This document shows, piece after piece, positions 16,826 through 24,064 of a stretch of 36,013 nt of DNA. The notes beneath the pieces are model-generated. The model made no database searches. It worked only from the letters and a program-made list of their open reading frames with translations, and was not told where the DNA came from. Position 1 is the first letter of the stretch; each line of letters begins with the position of its first letter. The DNA is taken from NCBI GenBank assembly GCA_014653545.1, contig JACWEJ010000001.1, forward strand, positions 1-36,013, given 5' to 3'. Source of the DNA: Pelagibacterales bacterium SAG-MED41. GTDB taxonomy: Bacteria; Pseudomonadota; Alphaproteobacteria; Pelagibacterales; Pelagibacteraceae. The position numbers and the translations under genes are program-made.

Positions 16826-17775
16826 ATTAAATCATATACTTCATCTACAGTAATAGCCTCTATATCAGATGTGCCATGAATTTTTTTACTATCTATTATT
16901 TTTATAGAGTCACTTTTAGGTGCAAATTTTTCTGAGTTAGTCGGTCCAAATAAAACTATCATAGGAATATTAGCAAGACTCATCATGTGCATAACACCAT
17001 TATCTATAGAAACAGCTTGGTCTAATCTTTTAGACAAGGCAGTGACTAATGCAGGACAAGATAACATAGAATTTGTTTCAGGAAATAAAGCTCTTGGTAC
17101 TTGGTTTTTTATTTTTTCAATAATATGTTCTTGATTTTTCTCAATAAAAAAAACCGGAACTTTATTTTTGATTAACGATTTATTTGCTAATGAGATAAAT
17201 TTATAAATTGACCAGCTTTTTTTTCTATATTCGTTACCTTGCGTAATTGAAAATCCAATATAATTTGATTTTGGCAATAATTTTTTTGCTTCATTAATTA
17301 AATATTTAGGCAGTTTATTACAATCAAAATTAATTGTTTTAATTTTTTCGTCTAAAAAAAAGTTTAACTCCGCCAAATGATCTTTTGATGATAATTTAAT
17401 TTTTTTTGAAGAAAAAAAACCATTAAATGTTTTTGAATAAAAATTTTTATGTGGAATCCTTTTTAAAATTAATGAATTTCTAAATTTTGATTGAAGGTCA
17501 ATAATTAAATCAAATTTAAAACTGTTTTTTCTATTAAAATCTTTTTTTACAAATAATAAGTGCCACCACCTAAAGCCAAAATATTTTAGATTTAAATCAA
17601 GAGTATCAACCTTAATATTATATTCTTTTAATTTACCTTCAAAGTGATTAGGGTGAGCGCCTAAATAAAATATATCAGATTTTTTATAATGATTTTTAAG
17701 ACTTAGTAGAAAAGGAATGATTTGTACCGAGTCTCCTAAGCCACCACCCGAATTGTAAATTAATATTTTTTTCAC
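16822..17775 (-). CDS. Glycosyltransferase family 9 (heptosyltransferase-like) protein
   Basis: A 317-residue GT-B fold protein of the GT9 family that transfers heptose or related sugars in lipopolysaccharide core assembly. The N-terminus has KILIYNSGGGLGDSVQIIPF, matching the family start with its catalytic Asp region (GDSV). The C-terminal sugar-nucleotide site reads SIDNGVMHMMSLANIPMIVLFGPTNSEKF, equivalent to the DTGxMHLA...LFGPT block of WaaC/WaaF. The exact donor and acceptor are unknown. No other LPS genes are adjacent. It is AT-rich and Lys-rich. Its 3' end overlaps the CinA-like gene by 4 bases, tail to tail. Confidence 0.85.
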   Translation of the reverse strand: MKKILIYNSGGGLGDSVQIIPFLLSLKNHYKKSDIFYLGAHPNHFEGKLKEYNIKVDTLDLNLKYFGFRWWHLLFVKKDFNRKNSFKFDLIIDLQSKFRNSLILKRIPHKNFYSKTFNGFFSSKKIKLSSKDHLAELNFFLDEKIKTINFDCNKLPKYLINEAKKLLPKSNYIGFSITQGNEYRKKSWSIYKFISLANKSLIKNKVPVFFIEKNQEHIIEKIKNQVPRALFPETNSMLSCPALVTALSKRLDQAVSIDNGVMHMMSLANIPMIVLFGPTNSEKFAPKSDSIKIIDSKKIHGTSDIEAITVDEVYDLI

Positions 17776-17805
17776 TGAATTAATATACTTTATAAAATGT
17801 AAATT

Positions 17806-17811
17806 ATAATA
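17806..17811 (+). promoter_or_regulatory. Possible -10 box for tRNA-Leu and nadK
   Basis: A consensus TATAAT lies 31 bases upstream of the tRNA-Leu 5' end, which would start transcription near 17818. No convincing -35 box lies 16-18 bases upstream, and the whole gap is A/T-rich, so this is a weak call. The divergent GT9 gene must also have its promoter in this 67-base gap. Confidence 0.3.
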
Positions 17812-17842
17812 TAAATGTCATATATATTGCTTAAGTAAATGT

Positions 17843-17928
17843 GCCCTCGTGGTGAAATTGGTAGACACAAAGGACTTAAAATCCTTGCCCTTTTGGGAGT
17901 GCCAGTTCGAGTCTGGCCGAGGGCACCA
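17843..17928 (+). tRNA. tRNA-Leu (anticodon UAA)
   Basis: An 86-base class II tRNA. The acceptor stem GCCCTCG (17843-17849) pairs with CGAGGGC (17918-17924), with discriminator A and encoded CCA (17926-17928). The anticodon stem AAGGA/TCCTT encloses CTTAAAA, giving anticodon TAA at 17877-17879. A long variable arm and the T-arm GCCAG-TTCGAGT-CTGGC are present. The nadK start codon follows after only 9 bases. Confidence 0.97.
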
Positions 17929-17937
17929 GTTAAAAAA

Positions 17938-18706
17938 ATGAATAAAATATTAATTATTTCTGATAAAAATGACAAGTCTTTAAAAATTAAAAAAATTATT
18001 TTTAAATTATTAAATAAAAAGAAAATTGAAAGATCTAACGTTACTATAGTTATAGGGGGAGATGGTTTCATGCTTCAAACTTTAAAAAAAAATAAAAACT
18101 CAAAAAAATCTTTTTATGGAGTTAACTCAGGAAATTATGGATTTTTAATGAATAAATTTTCTAAGAAATTGATATTAAAAAACTTATCTAAAGCTAAAAT
18201 AGTAAATATTTCCCCTTTAGAAATGTCAGTAAAAACAAAAAAAAACAATAAAAAAAAATATTGCAATCAATGAAGTTTCTATATTAAGGCAAAGTAGACA
18301 AGCAGCAAATTTATCAATAACAAATAATTCAAAATATATTATTAAAAAACTAGTTTCAGATGGTGTTCTAGTTTCTACACCAGCTGGAAGCACAGCTTAT
18401 AATTTATCTGTCTACGGACCAATTTTAAGTTTGAATTCCAAAAAAATTTCTATAGCGCCTATAAGTGCTTTTAGACCAAGAAGATGGGCTGGAAAAATTG
18501 TAAGCGATAAATCAAAAATAATTATTACAAACTTAAATCCAAAAAAAAGGCCGATAAGCGCAGTTGCAGATAATGTTGAAGTTAGAAATGCCAAAAAAAT
18601 TATAATTAAAGTTCAAAATAAAATTAAATTTAGTCTCCTCTACGATATAAACAGCAGTTTACAAAAAAAAATTAAGTTAGAGCAATTAAGAAAAGAAACT
18701 AATTAA
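17938..18706 (+). CDS. nadK: NAD kinase, apparently frameshifted in a poly-A run
   Basis: Phosphorylates NAD+ to NADP+ using ATP or polyphosphate. The first part from ATG 17938 reads MNKILIISDKND, then the catalytic VIGGDGFMLQTLKK and YGVNSGNYGFLMN. The frame then runs off to a stop at 18271-18273. In the +1-shifted frame the protein continues IAINEVSILRQSRQAANL, SDGVLVSTPAGSTAYNLS (the other main NAD kinase motif), PISAFRPRRW, and ends with a TAA at 18704-18706. The switch lies around a run of eight A (18251-18258); one A fewer gives a normal, roughly 255-residue enzyme. An upstream frame through the tRNA is open but not coding. The gene is 9 bases behind tRNA-Leu and converges on tRNA-Thr. 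Confidence 0.92.
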
Positions 18707-18714
18707 AAAAACGG

Positions 18715-18787
18715 TGCCCTCACACGGACTCGAACCGCGAACCTATTGATTACAAATCAATTGCTCTACCAATTGAGCTATGAGGGC
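18715..18787 (-). tRNA. tRNA-Thr (anticodon UGU)
   Basis: On the minus strand the acceptor GCCCTCA pairs with TGAGGGC, and the anticodon stem ATTGA/TCAAT encloses TTTGTAA, giving anticodon TGT. The discriminator is A (complement of 18715). The next three bases read CCG, so CCA is not encoded, unlike the other four tRNAs here. A run of six T follows two bases further on and could end transcription. It lies 58 bases downstream of rlmB on the same strand, with a T10 run (18813-18822) between them. Confidence 0.96.
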
Positions 18788-18845
18788 TTAAATATCACTT
18801 TTAAATAAATTTAAAAAAAAAACAATACAATTTAATGAAATTTTA

Positions 18846-19589
18846 TTATTTTGTTGATTGAAAAACGTGATGGCAAACCACAGACACTGTATTTGATATA
18901 TTCAAGCTCTCTACATTATTATTCATATTGACTCTAAATATAAAATCTGAATTTTCTAAAGTTTTAGCTTTTATCCCAAATCCTTCTGACCCAAAAAGTA
19001 AGACATTTTTTCCTTTCCATTCATGTTTCGTAAAGTCTTTTTTCGCACTAATATCAAAAGCACTAATCCAAAATTCTTTAGTCTTTAAAAATTTTAATGT
19101 AGTATTCACATTCGCTACTTGAAAAATTTTAATATGCTCTACTCCACCACTAGCACTTTTATAGAGTAGTTTACTTTTCGATGGAAAAGATCTCTCTTTT
19201 ACTATAATTCCATTAATATTAAATGCTACTGCGCTTCTTATTATAGAACCAATATTTCTAGGGTCAGTAACATCTTCAAGAGCAATTAAGTTTAAATCAT
19301 TTTTTTTATTTTCAACTATAAATTCTTTTAGAGTAATCTCCTCTATTTGTTCTACCTCAGCAACTAAACCCTGATGAGCAGTTTCATCTCTGCCACAAAG
19401 ATTGTCTAATTCTTTTTTAGATTTATAGAATACGTTAATCTTCTTAAATAAATTTAAATTTTGATTTTCTCTATTAAGTTTTTTTTGTGCATCTTCAGTT
19501 AAAAATACTCTTTCTATCTTTCTAGATGGGTTTTTAAGTGCTTCTAAAACAGCATGTTTTCCAACAATTAAAAAGGTAGTTTTTTTCAT
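18846..19589 (-). CDS. rlmB: 23S rRNA 2'-O-ribose methyltransferase, RlmB/TrmH family
   Basis: A 247-residue SPOUT methyltransferase. The N-terminal substrate-binding domain (VGKHAVLEALKNPSRKIERVFL) is followed by RDETAHQGLVAEV and the catalytic knot: motif 1 DPRNIGSIIRSA, motif 2 LLFGSEGFGI, motif 3 SLNISNTVSVV. The domain order matches RlmB, which methylates the ribose of G2251 in 23S rRNA (E. coli numbering); the target is inferred from the family. The neighbourhood of translation genes and the tRNA-Tyr/Gly/tuf block fits. Its promoter must lie in the 132-base gap shared with the divergent tRNA-tuf unit. Confidence 0.9.
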   Translation of the reverse strand: MKKTTFLIVGKHAVLEALKNPSRKIERVFLTEDAQKKLNRENQNLNLFKKINVFYKSKKELDNLCGRDETAHQGLVAEVEQIEEITLKEFIVENKKNDLNLIALEDVTDPRNIGSIIRSAVAFNINGIIVKERSFPSKSKLLYKSASGGVEHIKIFQVANVNTTLKFLKTKEFWISAFDISAKKDFTKHEWKGKNVLLFGSEGFGIKAKTLENSDFIFRVNMNNNVESLNISNTVSVVCHHVFQSTK

Positions 19590-19643
19590 GTTTTTTGGGC
19601 AAATTTCCTAATTTATTAGCATATTTTCAGGTAAAATGATTTA

Positions 19644-19671
19644 TTGCATTTATTACATAAATGCTTATAAA
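19644..19671 (+). promoter_or_regulatory. Candidate promoter for the tRNA-Tyr/tRNA-Gly/tuf transcript
   Basis: TTGCAT (19644-19649), a 16-base spacer, and TATAAA (19666-19671). Initiation would be about 45 bases upstream of tRNA-Tyr. The -35 box is weak (three matches), but the -10 is good and this is the best pair in the gap. A perfect palindrome fills most of the spacer. Confidence 0.45.
19646..19664. repeat. Perfect 8-bp palindrome within the candidate tuf promoter
   Basis: GCATTTAT (19646-19653), spacer TAC, ATAAATGC (19657-19664); the arms are exact reverse complements. It overlaps the end of the -35 box and stops two bases before the -10 box, the usual place for a repressor operator. 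No known regulator is assigned. Confidence 0.6.
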
Positions 19672-19721
19672 ACGCTTGTTGTTGAATGCTTTTTAAGTTA
19701 GTGGGTATCCCCAAGATTTAA

Positions 19722-19807
19722 GGAGGGGTACCAAAGCGGTCAAATGGGGCGGGCTGTAAACCCGTTGACTTCGGTCTTCGAAAGTTCGAATCTTTCCCCC
19801 TCCACCA
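19722..19807 (+). tRNA. tRNA-Tyr (anticodon GUA)
   Basis: An 86-base class II tRNA. The acceptor GGAGGGG (19722-19728) pairs with CCCCTCC (19797-19803); discriminator A and encoded CCA at 19805-19807. The anticodon loop CTGTAAA gives GTA at 19756-19758. The T-arm is GAAAG-TTCGAAT-CTTTC. First gene of the transcript that leads into tuf. Confidence 0.97.
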
Positions 19808-19853
19808 TACTTAATAAGTTTTGATAATAAAGGGCGTGTTAAGTTTGGATTTT

Positions 19854-19927
19854 GCGGGTGTAGTTCAATGGTAGAACGCTAGCCTTCCAAGCTGGATGTA
19901 AGAGTTCGATTCTCTTTACCCGCTCCA
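19854..19927 (+). tRNA. tRNA-Gly (anticodon UCC)
   Basis: A 74-base tRNA. The acceptor GCGGGTG (19854-19860) pairs with TACCCGC (19917-19923); discriminator T and encoded CCA at 19925-19927. The anticodon stem CTAGC/GCTGG with loop CTTCCAA gives TCC at 19886-19888. The T-arm is AAGAG-TTCGATT-CTCTT. It lies 46 bases after tRNA-Tyr and 41 bases before tuf. Confidence 0.97.
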
Positions 19928-19968
19928 AAATTTAAAGTTAAACAAATATAAAGTGAGGAAAAAATAAA

Positions 19969-21168
19969 ATGTCAAAAGAAAAGTTTCAACGAAACAAACC
20001 GCATTGTAATATTGGTACAATCGGACACGTAGACCATGGTAAAACAACATTAACCGCAGCTATCACAAAAGTTTTATCTGAGGCAGGCGGTACATCAAGT
20101 GCAAACTTTGTAGCTTATGACCAAATTGATAAAGCTCCAGAGGAAAAAGAAAGAGGAATTACTATTTCTACTGCACACGTTGAATATGAAACTGAAAAAA
20201 GACATTATGCTCACGTAGACTGTCCAGGTCACGCTGATTATGTAAAAAATATGATTACAGGTGCAGCGCAAATGGATGGAGCAATTTTAGTTGTAAATGC
20301 TGCTGACGGTCCTATGCCTCAAACAAGAGAGCACATTCTTTTAGCTAGACAAGTCGGGGTCCCTGCAATTGTAGTTTTCTTAAATAAAATTGATACAGTT
20401 AAGGATAAAGAACTTGTAGATTTAGTTGAAGAGGAAATTAGAGAATTGTTAACTTCTTATAAATTTCCCGGTGACAAAATTCCGATTGTGAAAGGATCAG
20501 CTCTAAACGCAGTTGAAGGAAAAGACGAAACCACAGGTAAAAATGCAATAATGGAATTAATGAAAGCGGTAGATGAAACTATTCCGCAACCTGACAGACC
20601 AAAAGATAAACCTTTCTTGATGCCCGTTGAAGATGTCTTCTCAATTTCTGGTAGAGGTACAGTAGTTACAGGTAGAGTAGAGTCTGGTGTTATAAAAGTT
20701 GGTGAGGAAATCGAAATTGTAGGTATTACTGATACTAAAAAATCTGTGTGCACTGGTGTTGAAATGTTTAGAAAACTTTTAGACAGTGGAGAAGCAGGGG
20801 ATAATATCGGTGCTTTGTTAAGAGGTGTTGAGAGAGATGATGTGCAAAGAGGTCAAGTGCTTTGCAAACCTGGATCTATCACTCCTCATACAGAATTCGA
20901 ATGTCAGGCTTATATTTTGAAAAAAGAGGAAGGCGGAAGACACACTCCTTTCTTTACAAAATATAGACCTCAGTTTTATTTTAGAACTACAGATGTTACT
21001 GGTGAAGTAACATTACCCTCTGGTACAGAGATGGTTATGCCAGGTGATGATGGAAAATTTACCGTAAAATTAATTACCCCAATCGCTATGAACGATAATT
21101 TAAATTTTGCGATTAGAGAGGGCGGTAAAACAGTTGGAGCTGGTGTAGTAACTAAAATAGTTAAGTAA
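19969..21168 (+). CDS. tuf: Translation elongation factor Tu
   Basis: GTPase that delivers aminoacyl-tRNA to the ribosome. 399 residues, slightly longer than the 394 of E. coli. The G1 P-loop GHVDHGKT is at residues 19-26, followed by the switch I RGITIS, G3 [10 protein letters not shown]4 NKID, and G5 SALNA; domains 2 and 3 are complete ([24 protein letters not shown]). The ATG is preceded by GAGG at 19955-19958, a fair ribosome binding site in a window where such sites are rare. It is placed behind tRNA-Tyr and tRNA-Gly and 5 bases ahead of tRNA-Trp. No tuf copy is found after fusA. GC content and codon choice look more optimised than in its neighbours. Confidence 0.99.
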   Translation: MSKEKFQRNKPHCNIGTIGHVDHGKTTLTAAITKVLSEAGGTSSANFVAYDQIDKAPEEKERGITISTAHVEYETEKRHYAHVDCPGHADYVKNMITGAAQMDGAILVVNAADGPMPQTREHILLARQVGVPAIVVFLNKIDTVKDKELVDLVEEEIRELLTSYKFPGDKIPIVKGSALNAVEGKDETTGKNAIMELMKAVDETIPQPDRPKDKPFLMPVEDVFSISGRGTVVTGRVESGVIKVGEEIEIVGITDTKKSVCTGVEMFRKLLDSGEAGDNIGALLRGVERDDVQRGQVLCKPGSITPHTEFECQAYILKKEEGGRHTPFFTKYRPQFYFRTTDVTGEVTLPSGTEMVMPGDDGKFTVKLITPIAMNDNLNFAIREGGKTVGAGVVTKIVK

Positions 21169-21173
21169 CGCTT

Positions 21174-21249
21174 AGGAGCGTAGTTCAATTGGTAGAGCGC
21201 CGGTCTCCAAAACCGGAGGTTGTGGGTTCGAGTCCCTCCGCTCCTGCCA
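21174..21249 (+). tRNA. tRNA-Trp (anticodon CCA)
   Basis: A 76-base tRNA. The acceptor AGGAGCG (21174-21180) pairs with CGCTCCT (21239-21245); discriminator G and encoded CCA at 21247-21249. The anticodon loop CTCCAAA gives CCA at 21207-21209. The T-stem GTGGG/CCCTC has one T-T mismatch. It lies 5 bases after tuf and 15 before secE, so it is probably excised from the mRNA. Confidence 0.97.
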
Positions 21250-21264
21250 AACTTTAAAGATGTT

Positions 21265-21456
21265 ATGAAAAACCCTTTGAAATTTATTCAAGAAGTAAAA
21301 CAAGAAACATTTCGTGTAACTTGGCCTACAAAAAAAGATACAATCATGGGAGCTGTGATGGTATTTGCATTAGCTTCAATCGCTGCAATTTTTTTTTTAT
21401 TCTTAGATCAAATTTTAAGATTTTTGTTAAATATTATCTTAACAATAAATTTTTAA
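21265..21456 (+). CDS. secE: Preprotein translocase subunit SecE
   Basis: Small membrane subunit of the SecYEG channel. From ATG 21265 the protein has 63 residues: a short amphipathic cytoplasmic helix with FIQEVKQETFRVTWPTK (the VTWPT motif at 18-22) and one membrane-spanning segment at about 29-46, followed by a hydrophobic tail. This is the minimal one-span SecE, not the three-span E. coli form. The frame is also open upstream into tRNA-Trp, but that extension is not coding. nusG begins right after its stop codon. Confidence 0.95.
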   Translation: MKNPLKFIQEVKQETFRVTWPTKKDTIMGAVMVFALASIAAIFFLFLDQILRFLLNIILTINF

Positions 21457-21981
21457 ATGAATTGGTATATTGTACAAGCTTACTCAGGATTTGAACGAAA
21501 GGTAGTTGAGTCTATAAAAGAAGAGCTTAAAAAAAATAAACTTGATGAAAATATTGGAGAAATATTAGTTCCTACTCATCAAGTTACCCAAGTAAAAAAA
21601 GGAAAAAGAGTTAAAAAAGAAAGTAAGTATTTTCCTGGTTATGTTTTAATAAAAATTGAACTCACCAAACAAATTTATCATTTAATTAAGAATTTAACAA
21701 AAGTAAGTGGTTTTTTAGGATCTGGAGATAAACCTACACCCATATCTGACACAGAAATACAAAGAATATTAGGCCAGGTATCTGAAAACGCAGATAACCA
21801 AAAAACTGGTATTAGTTTTGAAATTGGTGAAAAAGTAAAAGTTTGTGACGGTCCTTTTGCCTCGTTTAACGGATTAATTGAGGAAATTGATGAAGAAAAA
21901 TCTAGACTTAAAGTCTCTGTTTCTATATTTGGTAGAGCAACACCTGTAGATTTAGAATTTAACCAAGTAGAAAAAAATTAA
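21457..21981 (+). CDS. nusG: Transcription termination/antitermination protein NusG
   Basis: Binds RNA polymerase, supports processive elongation and links to Rho or to ribosomal protein S10. The 174-residue protein has the N-terminal NGN domain (NWYIVQAYSGFERKV, then FPGYVLIKIEL) and the C-terminal KOW domain (GEKVKVCDGPFASFNGLIEEI). Starts at the ATG directly after the secE stop and ends directly before the rplK ATG, so secE-nusG-rplK have no spacers. Confidence 0.98.
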   Translation: MNWYIVQAYSGFERKVVESIKEELKKNKLDENIGEILVPTHQVTQVKKGKRVKKESKYFPGYVLIKIELTKQIYHLIKNLTKVSGFLGSGDKPTPISDTEIQRILGQVSENADNQKTGISFEIGEKVKVCDGPFASFNGLIEEIDEEKSRLKVSVSIFGRATPVDLEFNQVEKN

Positions 21982-22407
21982 ATGGCAAAAGAAATAACGG
22001 GATATGTAAAATTACAAATTAAAGGCGGTCAGGCAAACCCTGCACCTCCTGTTGGTCCCGCTTTAGGCCAAAGAGGAATTAATATTATGGAATTTTGTAA
22101 AGCTTTTAATGAGAAAACAAAAAATTTCATGGGTAAACCTGTGCCAGTGGTAATTACAGTTTACAAAGATAAAAAATTTGACTTTATTATAAAATCTCCT
22201 CCAGCATCTCATTTTATTAGGGAAGCAGCTAAATTAAAAAGCGGATCAAAGGAACCAGGTAGAGTTGTTGCGGGATCTATAACAATGAAACAAGCCGAGT
22301 TAATTGCTAAAGAGAAAATGAAAGATCTAAATGCATTCGATATTAAAGAAGCAACAAAAATTATTTGCGGTTCAGCGAGATCAATGGGCATTGAGGTCAA
22401 GGAATAA
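21982..22407 (+). CDS. rplK: 50S ribosomal protein L11
   Basis: Binds 23S rRNA at the GTPase-associated centre beside L10/L12. The 141-residue protein has the proline-rich [21 protein letters not shown] of the N-terminal domain and the RNA-binding C-terminal half with [11 protein letters not shown] at the end. Standard length. It begins directly at the nusG stop and is followed two bases later by rplA. Confidence 0.98.
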   Translation: MAKEITGYVKLQIKGGQANPAPPVGPALGQRGINIMEFCKAFNEKTKNFMGKPVPVVITVYKDKKFDFIIKSPPASHFIREAAKLKSGSKEPGRVVAGSITMKQAELIAKEKMKDLNAFDIKEATKIICGSARSMGIEVKE

Positions 22408-22409
22408 AC

Positions 22410-23096
22410 ATGAAACAAAATTCAAAAAGATATAGAGAAATTTTAAAAAATTCTTTTAAAGAAAAAAAAATTAGTGGAAAAGAAGCACTTGAACTTGTTA
22501 AAAAAAATTCAACAACTAAATTTGATGAGTCTATTGACGTATCTTTAAAAATAAATTTAAAACAGTCAAAAGGTGGAGATTTTAGTTTAAGAACAGTTGT
22601 TAATTTACCAAATGGTTCTGGAAAAAAAAATAAAGTTGCTGTTTTATGTGAAGCCGATAAAACCGACGAAGCAAAAAAAGCAGGAGCAGATGTAGTTGGC
22701 TCGGACGATCTTATAGAGACAATCGCTTCAGGTAAATTCAATTTTACTAAGCTTATTTGTACGCCAGCTATGATGGGTAAAATTGGTAAACACGGAAAAG
22801 TTTTAGGACCAAAAGGTTTAATGCCAAATCCTAAATTAGGAACTGTAGCAACTGATGTAACAAAAGCTATTAAAGATATTAAAACAGGGTTAATTGAAAT
22901 TAGAAATGATAAGGATGGAAATCTTGCATCTACAATTGGAAGAAAGAGCTTTTCTTCCGAAAAATTATTAGAAAATTTCAATTTTTTTATAGAAAGTGTA
23001 AAAAAAGAAAAACCTGATACTATCAAGGGTGTGTTTATTAAAGATATCTTTTTAACTTCCACTATGGGTATATCTTATAAAATAGGAGCTAAATAA
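22410..23096 (+). CDS. rplA: 50S ribosomal protein L1
   Basis: Forms the L1 stalk near the E site and, in E. coli, represses its own rplK-rplA mRNA. The 228-residue protein shows VKKNSTTKFDESIDVSLKI, the VLCEADK segment, MGKIGKHGKVLGPKGLMPNPK, and TMGISYKIG at the end. No obvious L1-type operator is seen ahead of rplK here, because the nusG coding region runs right up to the rplK start. Confidence 0.98.
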   Translation: MKQNSKRYREILKNSFKEKKISGKEALELVKKNSTTKFDESIDVSLKINLKQSKGGDFSLRTVVNLPNGSGKKNKVAVLCEADKTDEAKKAGADVVGSDDLIETIASGKFNFTKLICTPAMMGKIGKHGKVLGPKGLMPNPKLGTVATDVTKAIKDIKTGLIEIRNDKDGNLASTIGRKSFSSEKLLENFNFFIESVKKEKPDTIKGVFIKDIFLTSTMGISYKIGAK

Positions 23097-23100
23097 AGTT

Positions 23101-23613
23101 ATGATGTCCAAAGAAGCGAAGAAAAATTACGTTGAAGAGATGAAAAAAAATTTTACAGATAACGAATCTGTAATGATTGCACAATATCAAGGTCTAAACG
23201 TAAATGAATTAGATGCATTAAGAAAAGAATTAAGAGACAAAGGAATTTTATTTAAAATTACAAAAAATAGAATTACAAAAATTGCAATAAAAGAAACCTC
23301 TAAAAAAGACTTAGAAAAATATTTTATTGGACCTACAGCTGCAGCAATTTCGTCAGACCCAATTTCTACAGCAAAAATTTTAACTAAATTTTCTAAATCC
23401 AACGATAAATTAAAAATTATTGCCGGATTCATGGATGGTAAAATTTTAGATGAAAAAGAGGTGTCAGTAATTGCCACACTACCTTCATTGGAGGAGGCGA
23501 GGGCCAAAATAGTGGGAATTTTAGCTACACCAGCTCAAAAATTAGTGAGTATTTTGCTTGCACCTGGCTCAAAAATTGCTAATTTAGCGCGCGCAAAGAG
23601 TTTAAAAAATTAA
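23101..23613 (+). CDS. rplJ: 50S ribosomal protein L10
   Basis: Anchors L7/L12 dimers to the ribosome. The 170-residue protein begins with two consecutive ATG codons (23101, 23104), either of which may start it. Family features are SVMIAQYQGLNVNELDALRKELR and ITKNRITKIA in the RNA-binding part, followed by GPTAAAIS, and a C-terminal helix (LLAPGSKIANLARA) for binding L7/L12. The gap to rplA is 4 bases and to rplL 15 bases, so the long leader used for L10 autoregulation in E. coli is absent. Confidence 0.97.
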   Translation: MMSKEAKKNYVEEMKKNFTDNESVMIAQYQGLNVNELDALRKELRDKGILFKITKNRITKIAIKETSKKDLEKYFIGPTAAAISSDPISTAKILTKFSKSNDKLKIIAGFMDGKILDEKEVSVIATLPSLEEARAKIVGILATPAQKLVSILLAPGSKIANLARAKSLKN

Positions 23614-23628
23614 ATCACAGGATTATAA

Positions 23629-24003
23629 ATGGCAGACTTAAATAAAATTATAGATGAACTTTCTACTTTAACAGTTGTTGAAGCAGCAGAACTTTCAAAA
23701 CAACTTGAAGAGAAATGGGGAGTAACAGCAGCAGCTCCAGCAGCAGCAGCTCCAGCAGCAGGAGGAGCGGCAGCACCAGCAGGGGAGGAGAAATCAGAGT
23801 TTTCAATTTTCTTAGCTTCAGCTGGAGATAAAAAAATTAACGTAATTAAAGAAGTTAGAGCAATAACAGGCTTAGGTTTAAAAGAAGCTAAAGATTTAGT
23901 AGAAGCAGCACCTAAAGAGATTAAGGGTGGTGTGGCTAAAAAAGATGCTGAAGAGTTTAAGAAAAAACTTGAAACAGCAGGTGCTAAAGTAGAATTAAAG
24001 TAA
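23629..24003 (+). CDS. rplL: 50S ribosomal protein L7/L12
   Basis: Acidic stalk protein that recruits translation factors. 124 residues: N-terminal dimerisation helix ([27 protein letters not shown]), an Ala/Pro/Gly hinge at residues 34-52 and the C-terminal factor-binding domain ([23 protein letters not shown]). The hinge codons 23728-23784 are an unusually GC-rich, near-repeating stretch (GCAGCAGCTCCA twice) in this AT-rich genome. The 61 bases to rpoB hold a small AT hairpin. Confidence 0.99.
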   Translation: MADLNKIIDELSTLTVVEAAELSKQLEEKWGVTAAAPAAAAPAAGGAAAPAGEEKSEFSIFLASAGDKKINVIKEVRAITGLGLKEAKDLVEAAPKEIKGGVAKKDAEEFKKKLETAGAKVELK

Positions 24004-24004
24004 C

Positions 24005-24024
24005 AAAATTTAAGACTAAATTTT
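24005..24024 (+). promoter_or_regulatory. AT-only 8-bp hairpin between rplL and rpoB, possible attenuator or processing site
   Basis: AAAATTTA (24005-24012), loop AGAC, TAAATTTT (24017-24024), starting two bases after the rplL stop. In E. coli this gap carries an attenuator and an RNase III site that lower rpoBC expression. The stem here has no G-C pairs, so it is weak. The role is inferred from position only. Confidence 0.35.
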
Positions 24025-24064
24025 ATTGTAAATTTATATTTGCAGTAAAATTTTTTTATATTTG

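Noticed and set aside
17839-17937. An N-terminal extension of NAD kinase reading through tRNA-Leu
   Set aside because: The open frame is the tRNA gene itself; the protein's natural start MNKILIISD is at 17938.
18788-18845. Intrinsic terminator of rlmB at the T10 run on the minus strand (18813-18822)
   Set aside because: The preceding potential stem is only about five A/T pairs, too weak to call; noted under tRNA-Thr.
19590-19721. A riboswitch or T-box ahead of the tRNA-tuf unit
   Set aside because: No T-box or known aptamer consensus was seen; only the palindrome and promoter-like boxes stand out.
21220-21264. A longer SecE starting inside tRNA-Trp
   Set aside because: The extension encodes tRNA sequence; ATG 21265 gives a standard short SecE.
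22397-23062. A 221-codon open frame on the minus strand opposite rplA
   Set aside because: It is entirely antisense to a conserved ribosomal gene, has low-complexity Ser/Phe/Leu composition and no recognisable motif.
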